Positions 28,344-36,940 of a stretch of 64,000 nucleotides of DNA are shown piece after piece. How positions within the stretch are numbered: position 1 is the stretch's first letter; every line of letters begins with the position of its first letter. Under the pieces are notes generated by a model that had not been told where the DNA came from, ran no database searches, and worked only from the letters and a program-made list of their open reading frames with translations. The DNA is from Oscillospiraceae bacterium (GTDB taxonomy: Bacteria; Bacillota; Clostridia; Oscillospirales; Oscillospiraceae), in assembly GCA_017458065.1 (NCBI GenBank), contig JAFTGD010000043.1:124001-188000 (forward strand). Reading direction: 5' to 3'. Both the position numbers and the translations under genes were made by a program.

Positions 28344-30171
28344 ACGACTGAAGCGCATCCTGCCGCGGGTACAGAAGCCCGCGCGCTATACCGGCGGAGA
28401 ATACAACCAGATCCTGAAGAAGAAGGACGAGGTGGACCTCCGTCTGGCTTTCTGCTTCCCGGACACCTACGAGATCGGAATGTCGAACCTGGGGCTCGCC
28501 ATTCTCTACCACACGATGAACAGCCTGCCCTTTGTCTGGTGCGAGCGCGTGTTTGCCCCCTGGGGCGACATGTATGACGAGATGAAGCGGGCCGGCATCC
28601 CGCTCTATGCGCTGGAGAGCGGCGACCCGGTCTCGGAATTCGATTCCATTGCCTTCTCCATCGGATACGAGATGGCCTATACCACCGTCCTGGACATGCT
28701 GGATATGGCGGGGCTTCCTCTCCGGACCGAGGACCGGCCGGAGCTGCTGCCCCTCGTCTGGGCAGGCGGCACGGCGGGCGTCAATGCCGAGCCGATGGCG
28801 CCGTTTATCGACCTCTTTGTCATCGGCGAAGGGGAAGAAGTGAACAACGAGCTGCTCACCCTGCTCCGGCAGGCAAAGCTGGAGGGCTGGGATAAGCAGT
28901 GTTTCCTGCGGGCAGCCGCACAGATCGGGGGGGTCTATGTCCCGTCTCTGTATGAGGTCAGCTACCGCGAGGACGGGAATATTCAGGCCGTCACCCCCAC
29001 AGACGGCGCACCGGCCAGGGTGAAAAAGCGCATCATCTCCAATCTCGATGCCGTGCCCTTCCCGACCAGCCCCATCGTCCCCTCCACCGAGGTGGTCCAC
29101 GACCGGGTGAGCCTCGAGCTCTTCCGCGGCTGCGTACGCGGCTGCCGCTTCTGCCAGGCAGGGCACGTCTACCGGCCTATCCGTGCGAAGAAAAAGGACA
29201 CGCTCGTTCAGCAGGGGATCGAGGCGCTGAAGAACACCGGCTATCAGGAGCTGACGCTGCTGAGCCTCTCCACCAGCGATTACCGGGAGCTGCCCGCGCT
29301 GTGCGACGGGCTGCTGGACTACTGCGAGGAGCGGAGCATCGGCCTGTCGCTGCCGTCGCTGCGCGCAGATAACTTCTCTATGGAGATCATGCAGCGCCTG
29401 CAGAAGGTGCGCAAGAGTGGCCTCACCTTCGCCGTGGAAGGCGGAAGCCAGCGCCTGCGCGACTGCATCAACAAGAACGTCACCGAGGAAGACCTGCTGC
29501 ACACCTGCAGCATCGCCTTTGCCGGCGGCTGGAACAACGTCAAGCTCTATTACATGCTTGGCCTCCCCACCGAGACCGACGAGGACATCCTCGGCATCGC
29601 CGAGATGGCCAATCAGGTGCTGCACTGCTGGCGCCTCAACGCGAAGAACAAGAACCGCGGCGTGAAGATCACGGTCTCGACCTCCTGCTTCATCCCCAAG
29701 CCGCACAGCCCCTTCCAATGGGAGGCACAGATCAGCATTGATGAATACCGGCGGCGGGTGAACCTGCTCCGCAACGCCATCACCGCGAAGAACGTGACCT
29801 ATAACTGGCACGACGCCGAGACCAGCCTTATTGAGGCAGTGCTTTCCAAGGGGGACCGGCGTGTTGCCGATGCGATCGAGCTGGTGTTCCGGCGCGGCGG
29901 GCGGCTGGACGCCTGGACGGACTATTTTTCCTTCCAGCGCTGGATGGAGGCCTTCCGCGACTGCGGCATCGATCCGGCCTTCTATGCCAACCGCGAGATC
30001 CCGACAGACGCCGTGCTGCCCTGGGACCACATCGATGTGGGCGTGCGCAAGACGCATCTGCTGCGGGAGCGGGCGCGGGCCTACCGGGCCGAGCTCTCCC
30101 CGGACTGCAGAAAGCAGTGTTCGGCCTGCGGCGCGGCAGGCCTGCTCACGGAGGGTAGATGCGATGGATAA
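28336..30171 (+). CDS. TIGR03960 family B12-binding-domain radical SAM protein
   Basis: The 611-residue protein has an N-terminal B12-binding-like domain and a radical SAM core with the Cys-X3-Cys-X2-Cys motif CVRGCRFC near residue 265. Downstream segments typical of the family include GLTFAVEGGSQRLRDCINKN and KLYYMLGLPTETDEDI. A cysteine pair (CRKQCSACG) closes the protein. It almost always travels with the DUF2344 gene, as here, but the reaction is not known. The start at 28336 is within the MogA stop overlap (ATGGATAA); a start at 28282 would add a nonconserved stretch. Confidence 0.88.
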   Translation: MDKRLKRILPRVQKPARYTGGEYNQILKKKDEVDLRLAFCFPDTYEIGMSNLGLAILYHTMNSLPFVWCERVFAPWGDMYDEMKRAGIPLYALESGDPVSEFDSIAFSIGYEMAYTTVLDMLDMAGLPLRTEDRPELLPLVWAGGTAGVNAEPMAPFIDLFVIGEGEEVNNELLTLLRQAKLEGWDKQCFLRAAAQIGGVYVPSLYEVSYREDGNIQAVTPTDGAPARVKKRIISNLDAVPFPTSPIVPSTEVVHDRVSLELFRGCVRGCRFCQAGHVYRPIRAKKKDTLVQQGIEALKNTGYQELTLLSLSTSDYRELPALCDGLLDYCEERSIGLSLPSLRADNFSMEIMQRLQKVRKSGLTFAVEGGSQRLRDCINKNVTEEDLLHTCSIAFAGGWNNVKLYYMLGLPTETDEDILGIAEMANQVLHCWRLNAKNKNRGVKITVSTSCFIPKPHSPFQWEAQISIDEYRRRVNLLRNAITAKNVTYNWHDAETSLIEAVLSKGDRRVADAIELVFRRGGRLDAWTDYFSFQRWMEAFRDCGIDPAFYANREIPTDAVLPWDHIDVGVRKTHLLRERARAYRAELSPDCRKQCSACGAAGLLTEGRCDG

Positions 30172-30817
30172 ACTGAGACTGCGCTTTGAGAAGACCGGCC
30201 GTGCGATCTATATCTCACACCTGGACCTGATGACGACCATGCAAAGGGCTTTTGCCCGGGCGGGTCTGGAGCTCAAGTACTCCGAGGGCTTCAACCCCCA
30301 CCCGCTCATCTCGATCCTGCTGCCGCTCTCGGTCGGGACGGCGAGTCGCTGTGAGCTGATGGACTTCCGGCTGCGGGAGGACACCGATCTCATGACGCTG
30401 CCGGAGAAGCTCACCGCGGTGCTCCCGGAGGGGATCCGCGTGACAGAAGCCTATCCCAGCGAGCGCAAGAGCGCCCAGCTCAAGTGGCTGGATGTGAGCG
30501 GCATGTTCGAGTACGACCGCGGCGCGCCCGAGACCGGGGCGTTGGCGGCGTTCTTCGACCGGCCGGAGATCGTCATTGAGAAAAAGACCAAACGCGGCAT
30601 GGGCCTGAGCGACATCCGCCCCGCCATTGAGCGGATCGCGTTTTGCACGGAGGGCGGCAGCATCCTGGTGCGCGCCAGGATCTCGGCCCAGGAGCCGACG
30701 CTGAACCCGGATCTGCTGGCTGCAGCGCTGCGGCAGCTGCAGCCGGAGCTCGCACCGGACTTTGCCGAGTTCACCCGGCTGGAGACCTATGACAGCGAGA
30801 TGCAGATCTATCGCTGA
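30164..30817 (+). CDS. DUF2344 (TIGR03936) radical-SAM-linked protein
   Basis: The 217-residue product begins MDKLRLRFEKTGRAIYISHL, the hallmark of TIGR03936/DUF2344, and contains YSEGFNPHPLISILLPLSVG. These proteins occur next to, or fused to, TIGR03960 radical SAM proteins and have been suggested to act in tRNA or ribosome-linked modification. Function is unproven. It overlaps the radical SAM gene by 8 bases (ATGGATAA) and has GGAGGG upstream. The larger open frame that begins at 29831 is only an upstream extension within the radical SAM gene. Confidence 0.88.
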   Translation: MDKLRLRFEKTGRAIYISHLDLMTTMQRAFARAGLELKYSEGFNPHPLISILLPLSVGTASRCELMDFRLREDTDLMTLPEKLTAVLPEGIRVTEAYPSERKSAQLKWLDVSGMFEYDRGAPETGALAAFFDRPEIVIEKKTKRGMGLSDIRPAIERIAFCTEGGSILVRARISAQEPTLNPDLLAAALRQLQPELAPDFAEFTRLETYDSEMQIYR

Positions 30818-30835
30818 GAAGGAGACGATCGTCTG

Positions 30836-31903
30836 ATGAAAAAGAAGATTGCGTTTTTCCAGAACGACCTGGATGTGGGCGGTATCCAGAAGTCCGCTGT
30901 CAACCTGATGCGGAATATGGACTATGACCGCTTTGACATGCACCTGTTCCTCTCCGAGAAGCAGGACTTCTGGAATCTGGATTTCCCGGAGCAGCTGCAT
31001 ATCCACTATCTCAATCCGACGCCGCGGTTTTATTCTTTCGTGCCCTTCGACTATGCCCTGAAGCATATCCGCTACGATTTCCCGGAGGGGATCGTGTTCG
31101 ATCTGGCGGTGGACTTCAACAGCTACCAGTGTTCCTGCGCTGTCGGTGCGCTGACTGTCCCTGCCAGGAAGCGCGTCATGTTCATCCACAACGATGTGGA
31201 GATCAAATACCGCAACGAGTGGAAATACCGGGTCCTGTGGCATTTCTTCAAGGGGAAGTTCAAGCACTTTGACGCCTTTGTGGCGGGGACGGCCTCGATC
31301 ATCGAGCCGTTTCAGCGCCTGTCCGGCGTGACGGACAAGCCCTACGGCGCCATCCACAACTTCATCGACGTTGAAGCGATCCGCAGGAAGATCGAGGAGC
31401 CGACGGACGTCGCCGTGGACGAGCGCTGCGTCAACTTTGTGGCGCTGGGCCGTCTGGTCCACCAGAAGGGCTATGACCTGATGCTGAACTACTTTGCCGA
31501 GGCCTGCAAAAACCGGGACGATCTGCGGCTTTACATCATCGGGGACGGAGAGGACCGCGAGGCGCTGGAGAACCAGTGCGCCGAGCTCGGTCTGAAGGAG
31601 AAGGTCTTCTTCCTCGGCAGCCGCGCCAACCCCTACTGCATCATGCAGAAAATGGACGCCTTTATCTCCACCTCCCGCTATGAGGGCCACCCGCTGAACA
31701 TCATGGACGCTATGGTGGTGGGGCTGCCTCTCTACTGCACGAAGAACCTGGAGCAGTACAGCGACGGTCTGGTGGGATACGAGGATATCGCAGCCGCCAT
31801 CGCCGCGGCGCAGAAGACCGAGAAGCACCCGGACGATCTCGCCGCATACAACAAAAAGATCCTCGACAGCTACTGGGAGCTCGCCGGCGGAGATGAGGAG
31901 TAA
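30836..31903 (+). CDS. Glycosyltransferase, GT4 family
   Basis: The 355-residue protein has the GT-B fold of family 4 transferases. Its N-terminal half has a glycine-rich loop (FFQNDLDVGGIQKSAVNLMR), and its C-terminal half has VALGRLVHQKGYDLMLNYFA, LYIIGDGEDREALE and the nucleotide-sugar-binding Glu motif STSRYEGHPLNIMDAMVVG. It lies between DUF2344 and malic enzyme with a good ribosome site (AAGGAG). The donor and acceptor sugars cannot be told. A role in cell-surface polysaccharide is an inference from the family. Confidence 0.85.
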   Translation: MKKKIAFFQNDLDVGGIQKSAVNLMRNMDYDRFDMHLFLSEKQDFWNLDFPEQLHIHYLNPTPRFYSFVPFDYALKHIRYDFPEGIVFDLAVDFNSYQCSCAVGALTVPARKRVMFIHNDVEIKYRNEWKYRVLWHFFKGKFKHFDAFVAGTASIIEPFQRLSGVTDKPYGAIHNFIDVEAIRRKIEEPTDVAVDERCVNFVALGRLVHQKGYDLMLNYFAEACKNRDDLRLYIIGDGEDREALENQCAELGLKEKVFFLGSRANPYCIMQKMDAFISTSRYEGHPLNIMDAMVVGLPLYCTKNLEQYSDGLVGYEDIAAAIAAAQKTEKHPDDLAAYNKKILDSYWELAGGDEE

Positions 31904-31907
31904 AACA

Positions 31908-33083
31908 ATGGATTACGGAAAGCTATCTCTGGAAAAGCACGCAGAGTGGAAGGGCAAGATCGAAGTATCGGTCCGCGCGGCTACGGATTCCTCCGAGGCG
32001 CTGAGCCTGGCCTATACTCCTGGCGTTGCCGCGCCCTGTCTGGAGATCCAAAAGGACCCCAGCAAGAGCTATGATCTGACCCGGCGCTGGAACATGGTCG
32101 CCGTTATCACCGACGGTACGGCGGTGCTGGGACTAGGGGACATCGGCCCGGAGGCCAGCATGCCCGTCATGGAGGGCAAGTGTGCGCTCTTCAAGGCCTT
32201 CGGCGGCGTGGATGCGGTTCCCATCTGTGTGGACAGCAAGGACGTGGATGAGATCGTCGAGACGGTCCGCCTGATCTCCAAGTCCTTCGGCGGAGTGAAC
32301 CTGGAGGACATCTCCGCGCCGCGCTGCTTCGAGATCGAGAAGCGTCTGAAAGCCTGCACGGAGATCCCCATCTTTCATGACGACCAGCACGGTACGGCCG
32401 TCATCACCCTCGCGGGGCTCACAAACGCCCTGAAGCTCGTTGGGAAGAAGCTGCCGGAGGTCCGTATTGTCTTAAACGGCGCCGGTGCGGCCGCCATCGC
32501 CATCACCAGGCTGCTGCTGACCGCGGGCGCGGTGGATGTGACTCTCTGTGACCGGAGCGGTGCCATCTGGAACGGCAGAGCCGACCATATGAACCCGGCC
32601 AAGCAGGAAATCGCCGAGCTTACCAATCCGAAGCTGCGGAAGGGCCCGCTCGCGGAGGTGCTGCAGGGGGCGGATGTGTTCATCGGCGTCTCGGCGCCGG
32701 GCGTCCTCACAACGGAGATGGTAAGGACCATGAACCGGGATGCCGTCGTCTTCGCCTGCGCCAATCCCACGCCCGAGATCTTCCCCGAGGACGCGAAAGC
32801 CGGCGGCGCGGCCGTGGTCTCCACCGGACGCTCGGACTATCCGAACCAGGTCAACAACGTGCTCTGCTTCCCAGGCATCTTCCGCGGCGCGCTGGATGTC
32901 CGCGCCAGCGACATCAACGATGCCATGAAGCTCGCGGCAGCGCAGGCGTTGGCCAACCTCGTCTCGGAGGAAGAGCTCTGCGCCGATTATATCCTGCCCA
33001 AGGCTTTTGATCCGCGGGTGCGGGATGCGGTCGCCGCTGCGACCGCGGAAGCGGCGCGACGGAGCGGCGTCGCAAGGATCTGA
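31908..33083 (+). CDS. NAD(P)-dependent malic enzyme
   Basis: This enzyme decarboxylates malate to pyruvate. The 391-residue product is of the short prokaryotic type: SLAYTPGVAAPCLEI near residue 32, DGTAVLGLGDIGPEASMPVMEGKC near 70 (recognisable as GLGDIGPEAS), the metal-site FHDDQHGTAVI near 155, and the dinucleotide loop VLNGAGAAAIAI near 190. The ATG at 31908 is chosen because GAGGAG lies 7 bases before it; an in-frame ATG at 31893 falls inside the previous gene. It links the sugar regulon and hydrogenase through pyruvate metabolism. Confidence 0.93.
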   Translation: MDYGKLSLEKHAEWKGKIEVSVRAATDSSEALSLAYTPGVAAPCLEIQKDPSKSYDLTRRWNMVAVITDGTAVLGLGDIGPEASMPVMEGKCALFKAFGGVDAVPICVDSKDVDEIVETVRLISKSFGGVNLEDISAPRCFEIEKRLKACTEIPIFHDDQHGTAVITLAGLTNALKLVGKKLPEVRIVLNGAGAAAIAITRLLLTAGAVDVTLCDRSGAIWNGRADHMNPAKQEIAELTNPKLRKGPLAEVLQGADVFIGVSAPGVLTTEMVRTMNRDAVVFACANPTPEIFPEDAKAGGAAVVSTGRSDYPNQVNNVLCFPGIFRGALDVRASDINDAMKLAAAQALANLVSEEELCADYILPKAFDPRVRDAVAAATAEAARRSGVARI

Positions 33084-33092
33084 TGATAAGAA

Positions 33093-33151
33093 ACAGCAAA
33101 GGGACGGTTCCCCGTGTTCGTTCGGAACACAGGAACCGTCCCTTTTGCTGT
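33093..33151 (+). terminator. Long terminator hairpin after malic enzyme
   Basis: About 19 paired bases (ACAGCAAAGGGACGGTTCC with GGAACCGTCCCTTTTGCTGT, one bulge) surround a smaller inner stem (GTGTTCG / CGGAACAC). The core GGGACGGTTCC resembles a repeat I recall from many clostridial genomes, so it may be a dispersed element. Confidence 0.75.
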
Positions 33152-33165
33152 ATATGGGAAGAGAA

Positions 33166-34104
33166 TCATAGATGATAATATTCTTTTAAAAAGGCCGCGG
33201 TTTTCCGGATCCCCGCGTCAAGGGGGAGCGGATGAAGCCTGCCGTAAGCGTTCTCAAAGCGGCTGATGTCCAGATAGTTCACCGGCACATCCACAGGCCG
33301 CCCCTCCTGCCAGATGATCTCCGGCTCCAGACCGAGCTCCCGCCGGATGGTATCCAGCACCTCCCGGATGCTGGTGCCCCTGCCGCTGCCCAGGTTGAAC
33401 ACCCGGTGGGCGTCATTGCCCTCTGCAATGGCAAGGATCCCGCGGACGGCGTCGTCGATATAGATAAAGTCCCGCACCACACTGCCGTTGCCGTAAACCG
33501 TGATGGGCTCATGCGCCAGCGCCCTGTAAGTGAAAGTTGTCACCGCACCGAGAACCCCGTTTGGCCGCTGATAGGGACCGTAGGGATTGGCAAGCCGGAT
33601 AATGCGGTAGTCGAAGCCGTACATGTGGTGATAGAGATAGAGCAGCTTCTCGATCGTGAGCTTCTGGATGCCGTAGGAGGTGATCGGGTCGGTCGGCGTG
33701 TCCTCGTGCAGCGGACAGGAGGCGGCTTTGCCGTATACGGTGCCGCCGGAGGAGATGAAGACGACTTTCTTCACATGCTCCGCGGCGCAGGCTTCGAAAA
33801 GCTGCGCCGAAAGGATCACATTGGCGCTCAGCTCCTCCGAGATCTGACGGTTGGAGGTAGTCGGCACGGTGGTGCTCATCAGATGATACACCACATCCTG
33901 CCCTTTCAGGAGGCGGTCGTAGGCGGGCTCGGCCACCAGATCCGTCTCAACGAAGCGGACATTCGGGAACCCCATTGCCTCGACATCGGCGAAGGACTTC
34001 TGCCTGCGGCTGACCACGGTAATGCAGTTTTCAGGATCCCGGGCCAGGGCCAGCGTCAGGTTTGTCCCGATAAAGCCGGCTGCGCCGAGCAGAATGATGT
34101 TCAT
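33166..34104 (-). CDS. NAD-dependent sugar epimerase/dehydratase
   Basis: This is an extended short-chain dehydrogenase acting on nucleotide sugars, similar to UDP-glucose 4-epimerases. It starts MNIILLGAAGFIGTNLTLAL with the glycine-rich NAD loop. It has the catalytic Ser/Tyr/Lys set (FISSGGTVYG and SYGIQKLTIEK, the YXXXK motif near residue 144) and the substrate region RLANPYGPYQRPNG. The ATG at 34104 is preferred because GAGGAAG precedes it and the Rossmann loop begins at once; ATGs at 34119 and 34122 add a few residues. Single-gene unit; the exact sugar is unknown. Confidence 0.88.
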   Translation of the reverse strand: MNIILLGAAGFIGTNLTLALARDPENCITVVSRRQKSFADVEAMGFPNVRFVETDLVAEPAYDRLLKGQDVVYHLMSTTVPTTSNRQISEELSANVILSAQLFEACAAEHVKKVVFISSGGTVYGKAASCPLHEDTPTDPITSYGIQKLTIEKLLYLYHHMYGFDYRIIRLANPYGPYQRPNGVLGAVTTFTYRALAHEPITVYGNGSVVRDFIYIDDAVRGILAIAEGNDAHRVFNLGSGRGTSIREVLDTIRRELGLEPEIIWQEGRPVDVPVNYLDISRFENAYGRLHPLPLDAGIRKTAAFLKEYYHL

Positions 34105-34185
34105 AAACGGCTTCCTCATCACATGAAAGTCAGTTTATTATAGCGATTTTCCGCCGGTTTGTAAAGAGAGCCGAAAAGAAAAGCT

Positions 34186-34212
34186 CCCCTCCGGCGTACG
34201 AGACCGGAGGGG
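34186..34212 (-). terminator. Terminator of the glutathione peroxidase gene
   Basis: CCCCTCCGG and CCGGAGGGG form a 9-bp stem. On the minus strand it is followed by AGCTTTTCTTTTC, a good T-rich tail. Confidence 0.75.
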
Positions 34213-34261
34213 AAAAGAGAGAAAAGAAAAAGAGGAGTATCTGTTTGAAAAGAGACCGGGA

Positions 34262-34801
34262 TTACAGCTGGGCCTCAACGGCGGCGCGGACCTTGTCCAT
34301 GCCGACGGTCGGCTCGTAGCGGGCGACGATATTGCCCTCGCGGTCGATGAGGAACTTGGTGAAGTTCCACTTGATGTTGCCGTTGTTCTTGTAATCCTTG
34401 TCCATCTTCTTCACAACACCGCTGAGCATCAGGCCGGCAGGGCCGTTGAAGCCGTCGAACTTGGTGTTGGCAGTGAGCCACTGATAGAGGGGGATGGCGT
34501 TCTCACCGTTGACGTCGATCTTCGCGTACTGGGGGAAGGTGATGCCGAAACGGCCGGTGCAGAAGGTGTGGATTTCTTCGTCGGTGCCGGGGGCCTGATC
34601 CGCAAACTGGTTGCAGGGGAAGTCCAGGATCTCAAAGCCCTTGTCCTTGCAGGCGTCATAGATTTCCTGCAGCTCTTTATACTGAGGAGTAAAGCCGCAG
34701 CCGGTGGCGGTGTTGACGACCATGACGACTTTGCCCTTGAAATCGGAGAGGGCCACATCGGCGCCCTTGCGGGTCTTAACGGTGAAATCATAAAGGTTCA
34801 T
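34262..34801 (-). CDS. Glutathione peroxidase-family hydroperoxidase
   Basis: The 179-residue protein reduces hydroperoxides. The peroxidatic Cys35 lies in NTATGCGFTPQY; FPCNQF near residue 62 carries the Cys and Gln of the family, and WNFTKF near 145 the Trp-Asn pair. Cys rather than selenocysteine is used, and bacterial members generally rely on thioredoxin. AGGAGG lies 8 bases before the ATG. It is divergent from the ohrR-type gene, and both promoters carry the same palindrome, so peroxide-responsive control by OhrR is likely. Confidence 0.92.
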   Translation of the reverse strand: MNLYDFTVKTRKGADVALSDFKGKVVMVVNTATGCGFTPQYKELQEIYDACKDKGFEILDFPCNQFADQAPGTDEEIHTFCTGRFGITFPQYAKIDVNGENAIPLYQWLTANTKFDGFNGPAGLMLSGVVKKMDKDYKNNGNIKWNFTKFLIDREGNIVARYEPTVGMDKVRAAVEAQL

Positions 34802-34820
34802 GAAAATGTCCTCCTGAAAT

Positions 34821-34836
34821 ATATTTGATGAAATAT
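34821..34836. promoter_or_regulatory. Putative OhrR operator at the peroxidase promoter
   Basis: ATATTTGATGAAATAT, a perfect inverted repeat apart from its 4-base centre, abuts the -10 box of the peroxidase promoter. The inverted copy lies at 35014-35029 at the ohrR promoter. Confidence 0.65.
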
Positions 34837-34864
34837 ATATACATGAGTTTATTCAAAATGTCAA
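34836..34864 (-). promoter_or_regulatory. Sigma-A promoter of the peroxidase gene
   Basis: On the minus strand TTGACA (plus 34859-34864), 17 bases, TATATA (plus 34836-34841). Confidence 0.75.
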
Positions 34865-34984
34865 GCATCAATTTGAGAAAATGGGAAAAAGTCATATTTC
34901 ATTCACAATTTGCAGGAAATCATTGAATTTTCTGAATAATAAAGAGGACCGGCGAAGAAAATAAAAATAAACTGTACATCCCTC

Positions 34985-35013
34985 TTGACAATCACCACAG
35001 AAGAGAATAAAAT
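34985..35013 (+). promoter_or_regulatory. Sigma-A promoter of the ohrR-radical SAM operon
   Basis: TTGACA (34985-34990), 17 bases, TAAAAT (35008-35013), about 30 bases before the ohrR start. Confidence 0.8.
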
Positions 35014-35029
35014 ACATTTCATCAAATAT
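35014..35029. promoter_or_regulatory. Putative OhrR operator at the ohrR promoter
   Basis: ACATTTCATCAAATAT matches the reverse complement of the site at 34821-34836 in 15 of 16 positions. It lies right after the -10 box, where a bound repressor would autoregulate. Confidence 0.65.
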
Positions 35030-35045
35030 AAAAAAGGAAACAACA

Positions 35046-35507
35046 ATGGACCGCACGATGTATGAAATCGACTATCGGGAGATGATGAAGCTCTCCAATC
35101 AGCTTTGCTTTCCGCTCTACGCGGCTGCGCGGAAGGTGACGGGGCTGTACACGCCTTATCTGGGAGAGCTGAACCTCACCTATACCCAGTACCTGGTGCT
35201 GCTGGTCCTGTGGGAGCGAGACGGCATTCCGGTGAGTGAGATCTGCACGAAGCTCTATCTGGACAACGGCACGGTCTCTCCGCTGCTGAAGAAGCTGGAG
35301 AAGGAAGGCCTCATCCGGAAGACGCGTTCTCCGGAGGATGAGCGCGTGGTGCTCGTGAGCCTCACGGAGGAAGGGAAGGCCCTGCAGGAGCGGGCGAAAG
35401 ACGTGCCAAGCCAGGTCGGCAGCTGCATCCAGCTGGCGCCCGGGAAGGCACTGGCCCTGTATCAGCTGCTTTATGAAATCCTTGAGGAGGGAAAAGAACA
35501 ATCATGA
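35046..35507 (+). CDS. ohrR: OhrR-like MarR family peroxide sensor
   Basis: OhrR represses organic-peroxide resistance genes until its reactive cysteine is oxidised. The 153-residue product contains KLSNQLCFPLYAAAR, where Cys21 matches the sensing Cys15 of Bacillus OhrR, then LNLTYTQYLVLLVLWERDG with the partner tyrosine. The winged helix is LYLDNGTVSPLLKKLEKEGL and the wing is RSPEDERVVLVSLTEEG. No second conserved Cys is seen at the C terminus, so it is probably the one-cysteine type. It is divergent from the peroxidase and overlaps the next gene by four bases (ATGA). Confidence 0.9.
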   Translation: MDRTMYEIDYREMMKLSNQLCFPLYAAARKVTGLYTPYLGELNLTYTQYLVLLVLWERDGIPVSEICTKLYLDNGTVSPLLKKLEKEGLIRKTRSPEDERVVLVSLTEEGKALQERAKDVPSQVGSCIQLAPGKALALYQLLYEILEEGKEQS

Positions 35508-36604
35508 AGGAACAGAATTTTGATCTGCAGTCCTATCTGACCGAGGGCGTCGAGGCGATCGTCAAGGACGCGCTGCGGGCGACGCTCCGCAATCCGAAAG
35601 AGAGCGCTTTTATGGCGCGTTTTGCGGCTTCTGCGGCGATTGCTTCGACGCGGCGCGAGTCCTGGGAGGCGAAGGGAACGCACGTGCCGTCTTACCTGAT
35701 TGCCAGCATCACCTCCAGCTGCAACCTCCACTGCGCAGGCTGCTATTCCCGCGCGAGCGAGGCCACCAACGACTGCGCCCCGGTCCGCCAGCTCACCGGC
35801 GAACAGTGGAAGGACATTTTCCAGCAGGCGGAGGAGCTGGGCATCAGTTTTGTTCTCCTGGCGGGCGGTGAACCGTTGCTGCGGCAGGATGTGCTGACGG
35901 CGGCAGGGGAGGTGCAGTCCATTCTCTTCCCCATTTTCACAAACGGGACCTTCCTGAACAAGAAGTATTTTGAACTCTTCGACCGCTGCCGGAATCTGAT
36001 CCCCGTGATCAGCATCGAGGGCGAGAAGGAACTGACAGATGCCCGCCGCGGCGAGGGCATCTATGACAAGATCACCGGAAACATGAAGGAGCTGCAGGAC
36101 CGCGGGCTGCTCTTCGGCGGTTCGGTGACGGTCACGACCGAGAACCTGGAAGAGGTCATGTCCGACGGCTTTGTGAACGACCTTGCGGGGCGCGGCTGCC
36201 GCGCGCTCATCTATATTGAGTTTGTCCCGGTCACGGACGAGGCAAAGCACCTGGCCCCCGGCGACGAAGAGCGGGAGAAGATCCGCCTTGGCATCGAGCG
36301 GCTTCGCCGAGAGCATCCGGAGATCGTGTTTGTCTCCTTCCCGGGGGACGAAAAGAGCTCCGGCGGCTGCCTGGCCGCAGGGAGGGGCTTCTTCCACATC
36401 AATTCTCACGGCGGCGCGGAGCCCTGCCCCTTCTCGCCGTATTCCGATATCAACGTCACCGAGACCTCGCTTCGCGAGGCAATGAACTCCAGACTGTTCC
36501 TGGAACTGCGGGACGGCGGGCACCTGATGGAGGACCACGCCGGCGGCTGCGTCCTGTACGAAAAGCGCCGTCTGGTCGAACAGCTTTTGAACGCTGAGAG
36601 CTGA
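35504..36604 (+). CDS. Radical SAM protein coupled to OhrR
   Basis: The 366-residue protein has the radical SAM motif in SSCNLHCAGCYSRA (Cys-X3-Cys-X2-Cys near residue 72) and the GGEP glycine motif (LLAGGEPLLR near 122). Several cysteines in the C-terminal part (GGCLAAGRGFF, EPCPFSPY, GGCVLYEKR) could bind an auxiliary Fe-S cluster as in SPASM-type enzymes. The reaction is unknown. Its start overlaps the ohrR stop, so it is cotranslated with a peroxide sensor, an uncommon partnership for an oxygen-sensitive enzyme. Confidence 0.85.
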   Translation: MKEQNFDLQSYLTEGVEAIVKDALRATLRNPKESAFMARFAASAAIASTRRESWEAKGTHVPSYLIASITSSCNLHCAGCYSRASEATNDCAPVRQLTGEQWKDIFQQAEELGISFVLLAGGEPLLRQDVLTAAGEVQSILFPIFTNGTFLNKKYFELFDRCRNLIPVISIEGEKELTDARRGEGIYDKITGNMKELQDRGLLFGGSVTVTTENLEEVMSDGFVNDLAGRGCRALIYIEFVPVTDEAKHLAPGDEEREKIRLGIERLRREHPEIVFVSFPGDEKSSGGCLAAGRGFFHINSHGGAEPCPFSPYSDINVTETSLREAMNSRLFLELRDGGHLMEDHAGGCVLYEKRRLVEQLLNAES

Positions 36605-36618
36605 TATCGTAATAGAAT

Positions 36619-36672
36619 GAAACAGAACCGGCTCACGGAGGTGGTAAACACTCCGGGAGCCGATTCTGTTTC
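36619..36672 (+). terminator. Terminator after the radical SAM gene
   Basis: A stem of about 20 pairs with small mismatches (GAAACAGAA, CCGGCTC and CGGAG against CTCCG, GGAGCCG and TTCTGTTTC) closes the operon. The minus-strand pair from 36679 may share it. Confidence 0.7.
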
Positions 36673-36678
36673 AAAAGG

Positions 36679-36927
36679 TTAAAATACAGGTTTTCCGTAC
36701 TCATAGATGATATCACTGGGTAGGTCCACGTCTTCATTCCAGTATACACAGGTACGGCTCTGATCCAGTTGGGCATTGCGATAGAGACCCGGAACATCCC
36801 GCAGGACTGAATAACCCGGCAGGTTGAAGTCATCAGAGATATCATATACGACATGTTTCCCATCGTCAAAGGTTACAGAGAGAAGGTAGTCGGGGAGAGG
36901 CTTCAACTGTTTGATTCTGTAAATCAT
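36679..36927 (-). CDS. DUF2442 domain protein
   Basis: The 82-residue product (IKQLKPLPDYLLSVTFDDGK, then VYDISDDF and LPGYSVLRD) matches DUF2442. Members are usually encoded next to a DUF4160 protein, as here with a 13-base gap, and the pair has been suggested to form a toxin-antitoxin-like module. No experimental function is known to me. An AAGGAGC ribosome site lies before the ATG. Confidence 0.8.
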   Translation of the reverse strand: MIYRIKQLKPLPDYLLSVTFDDGKHVVYDISDDFNLPGYSVLRDVPGLYRNAQLDQSRTCVYWNEDVDLPSDIIYEYGKPVF

Positions 36928-36940
36928 AAGGCAAAGCTCC

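Noticed and set aside
29831-30163. Upstream extension of the DUF2344 gene
   Set aside because: The extension overlaps the radical SAM gene in another frame and lacks family similarity; the start at 30164 has a good ribosome site.
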